A stretch of 20,955 nt of DNA from assembly GCA_003427395.1 (NCBI GenBank), contig BFEA01000727.1, forward strand, positions 467,022 to 487,976, written 5' to 3'. Below the pieces are notes generated by a model. The model did no database searches, was not told the DNA's origin, and saw only the letters and a list, made by a program, of their open reading frames with translations. The translations under genes and the position numbers were made by a program. Below, one piece after another: positions 20,798 through 20,955 of the stretch (the first letter of the stretch is position 1; each line of letters starts with the position of its first letter). The stretch comes from Chara braunii (taxonomy: Eukaryota > Streptophyta > Charophyceae > Charales > Characeae).

Positions 20798-20955
20798 CCG
20801 AGGTAAATAAACGGCACTGGGACGATACCGTTGCTGCGTAGCAACCAACAACATTGGCGAAGTCCTGCTAATGCTCGCTTTTGGGGGGTTGATGGACGGG
20901 TTATCTCTAGCTGGTAGAACACCAGGCTTGCCCAGGCACCTGGGTGAGCCCAATG

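Larger units (their letters stand above)
19363..20955. other. Region upstream of the CRM gene
   Basis: No reading frame with recognisable similarity and no clear TATA box at a sensible distance. It holds GC-triplet and 10-bp repeats, one G-box, a GA microsatellite and two TIR elements, listed separately. A promoter and 5'UTR for the minus-strand gene are expected here but cannot be delimited. Confidence 0.5.

Noticed and set aside
20880-20955. tRNA-like sequence at the right edge (TAGCTGGTAGAACACCAGG)
   Set aside because: D-arm and anticodon-arm pairing is incomplete and no B-box is present before the window ends; too weak to call a tRNA or SINE.

Overview
The window is plant-lineage nuclear DNA, most likely from a streptophyte (charophyte) alga with a large, repeat-rich genome. 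A Chara-like genome would fit, but nothing here proves the species. The grounds are a plant-type plastid RNA-splicing protein gene split by GT-AG introns up to 5.5 kb, plant-type U6 snRNA sequence, a short TTTAGGG telomere-type run, and very many microsatellites. No bacterial operon, CRISPR array or phage is present.

The only protein gene I can support fills almost the whole window on the minus strand. It encodes a CRM-domain (CRS1-YhbY) protein of the CRS1/CFM2/CFM3 class, which in land plants are organellar group II intron splicing factors. Six coding exons are recovered, in transcript order: 19362-17487, 11973-11846, 7970-7565, 6897-6767, 3509-2667 and 452-296. All five junctions have GT/AG ends and compatible phases, giving 1180 complete codons plus one base. 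The product has a basic S/R-rich N-terminus (possible transit peptide), a duplicated RGG/GRG-rich region, CRM1, CRM2, a 34-residue acidic tract and the start of CRM3. The 3' end lies beyond the left edge. The 128-nt exon 2 is too short for a simple ORF scan and was found by reading the minus strand for the missing middle of CRM1.

The introns hold most of the other structure. Intron 1 (11974-17486) carries a 1662-bp hAT-like transposon with a perfect 8-bp target duplication, a cluster of three U6-derived fragments, an inverted-repeat cluster, a 60-bp tandem array and two small TIR elements. Intron 2 (7971-11845) carries a tandem array of perfect hairpins, three members of a CTACCGTCTTC-ended MITE family, an assembly gap and an array of a GGAAYGGATAAGAT word. 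Intron 4 (3510-6766) carries a 441-bp hAT-like element and a U6 retropseudogene with an 18-bp target duplication and A-rich tail. Intron 5 (453-2666) is mostly polypurine repeats. Two more TIR elements lie upstream of the gene at 20365-20487 and 20602-20797.

Two copies of the Nextera mate-pair junction adapter (640-677 and 10649-10686) show that raw-library artefacts are embedded in the assembly. The intron sequence next to them may be chimeric. The gene's exon order and phases survive across both, so the gene model itself is probably sound.
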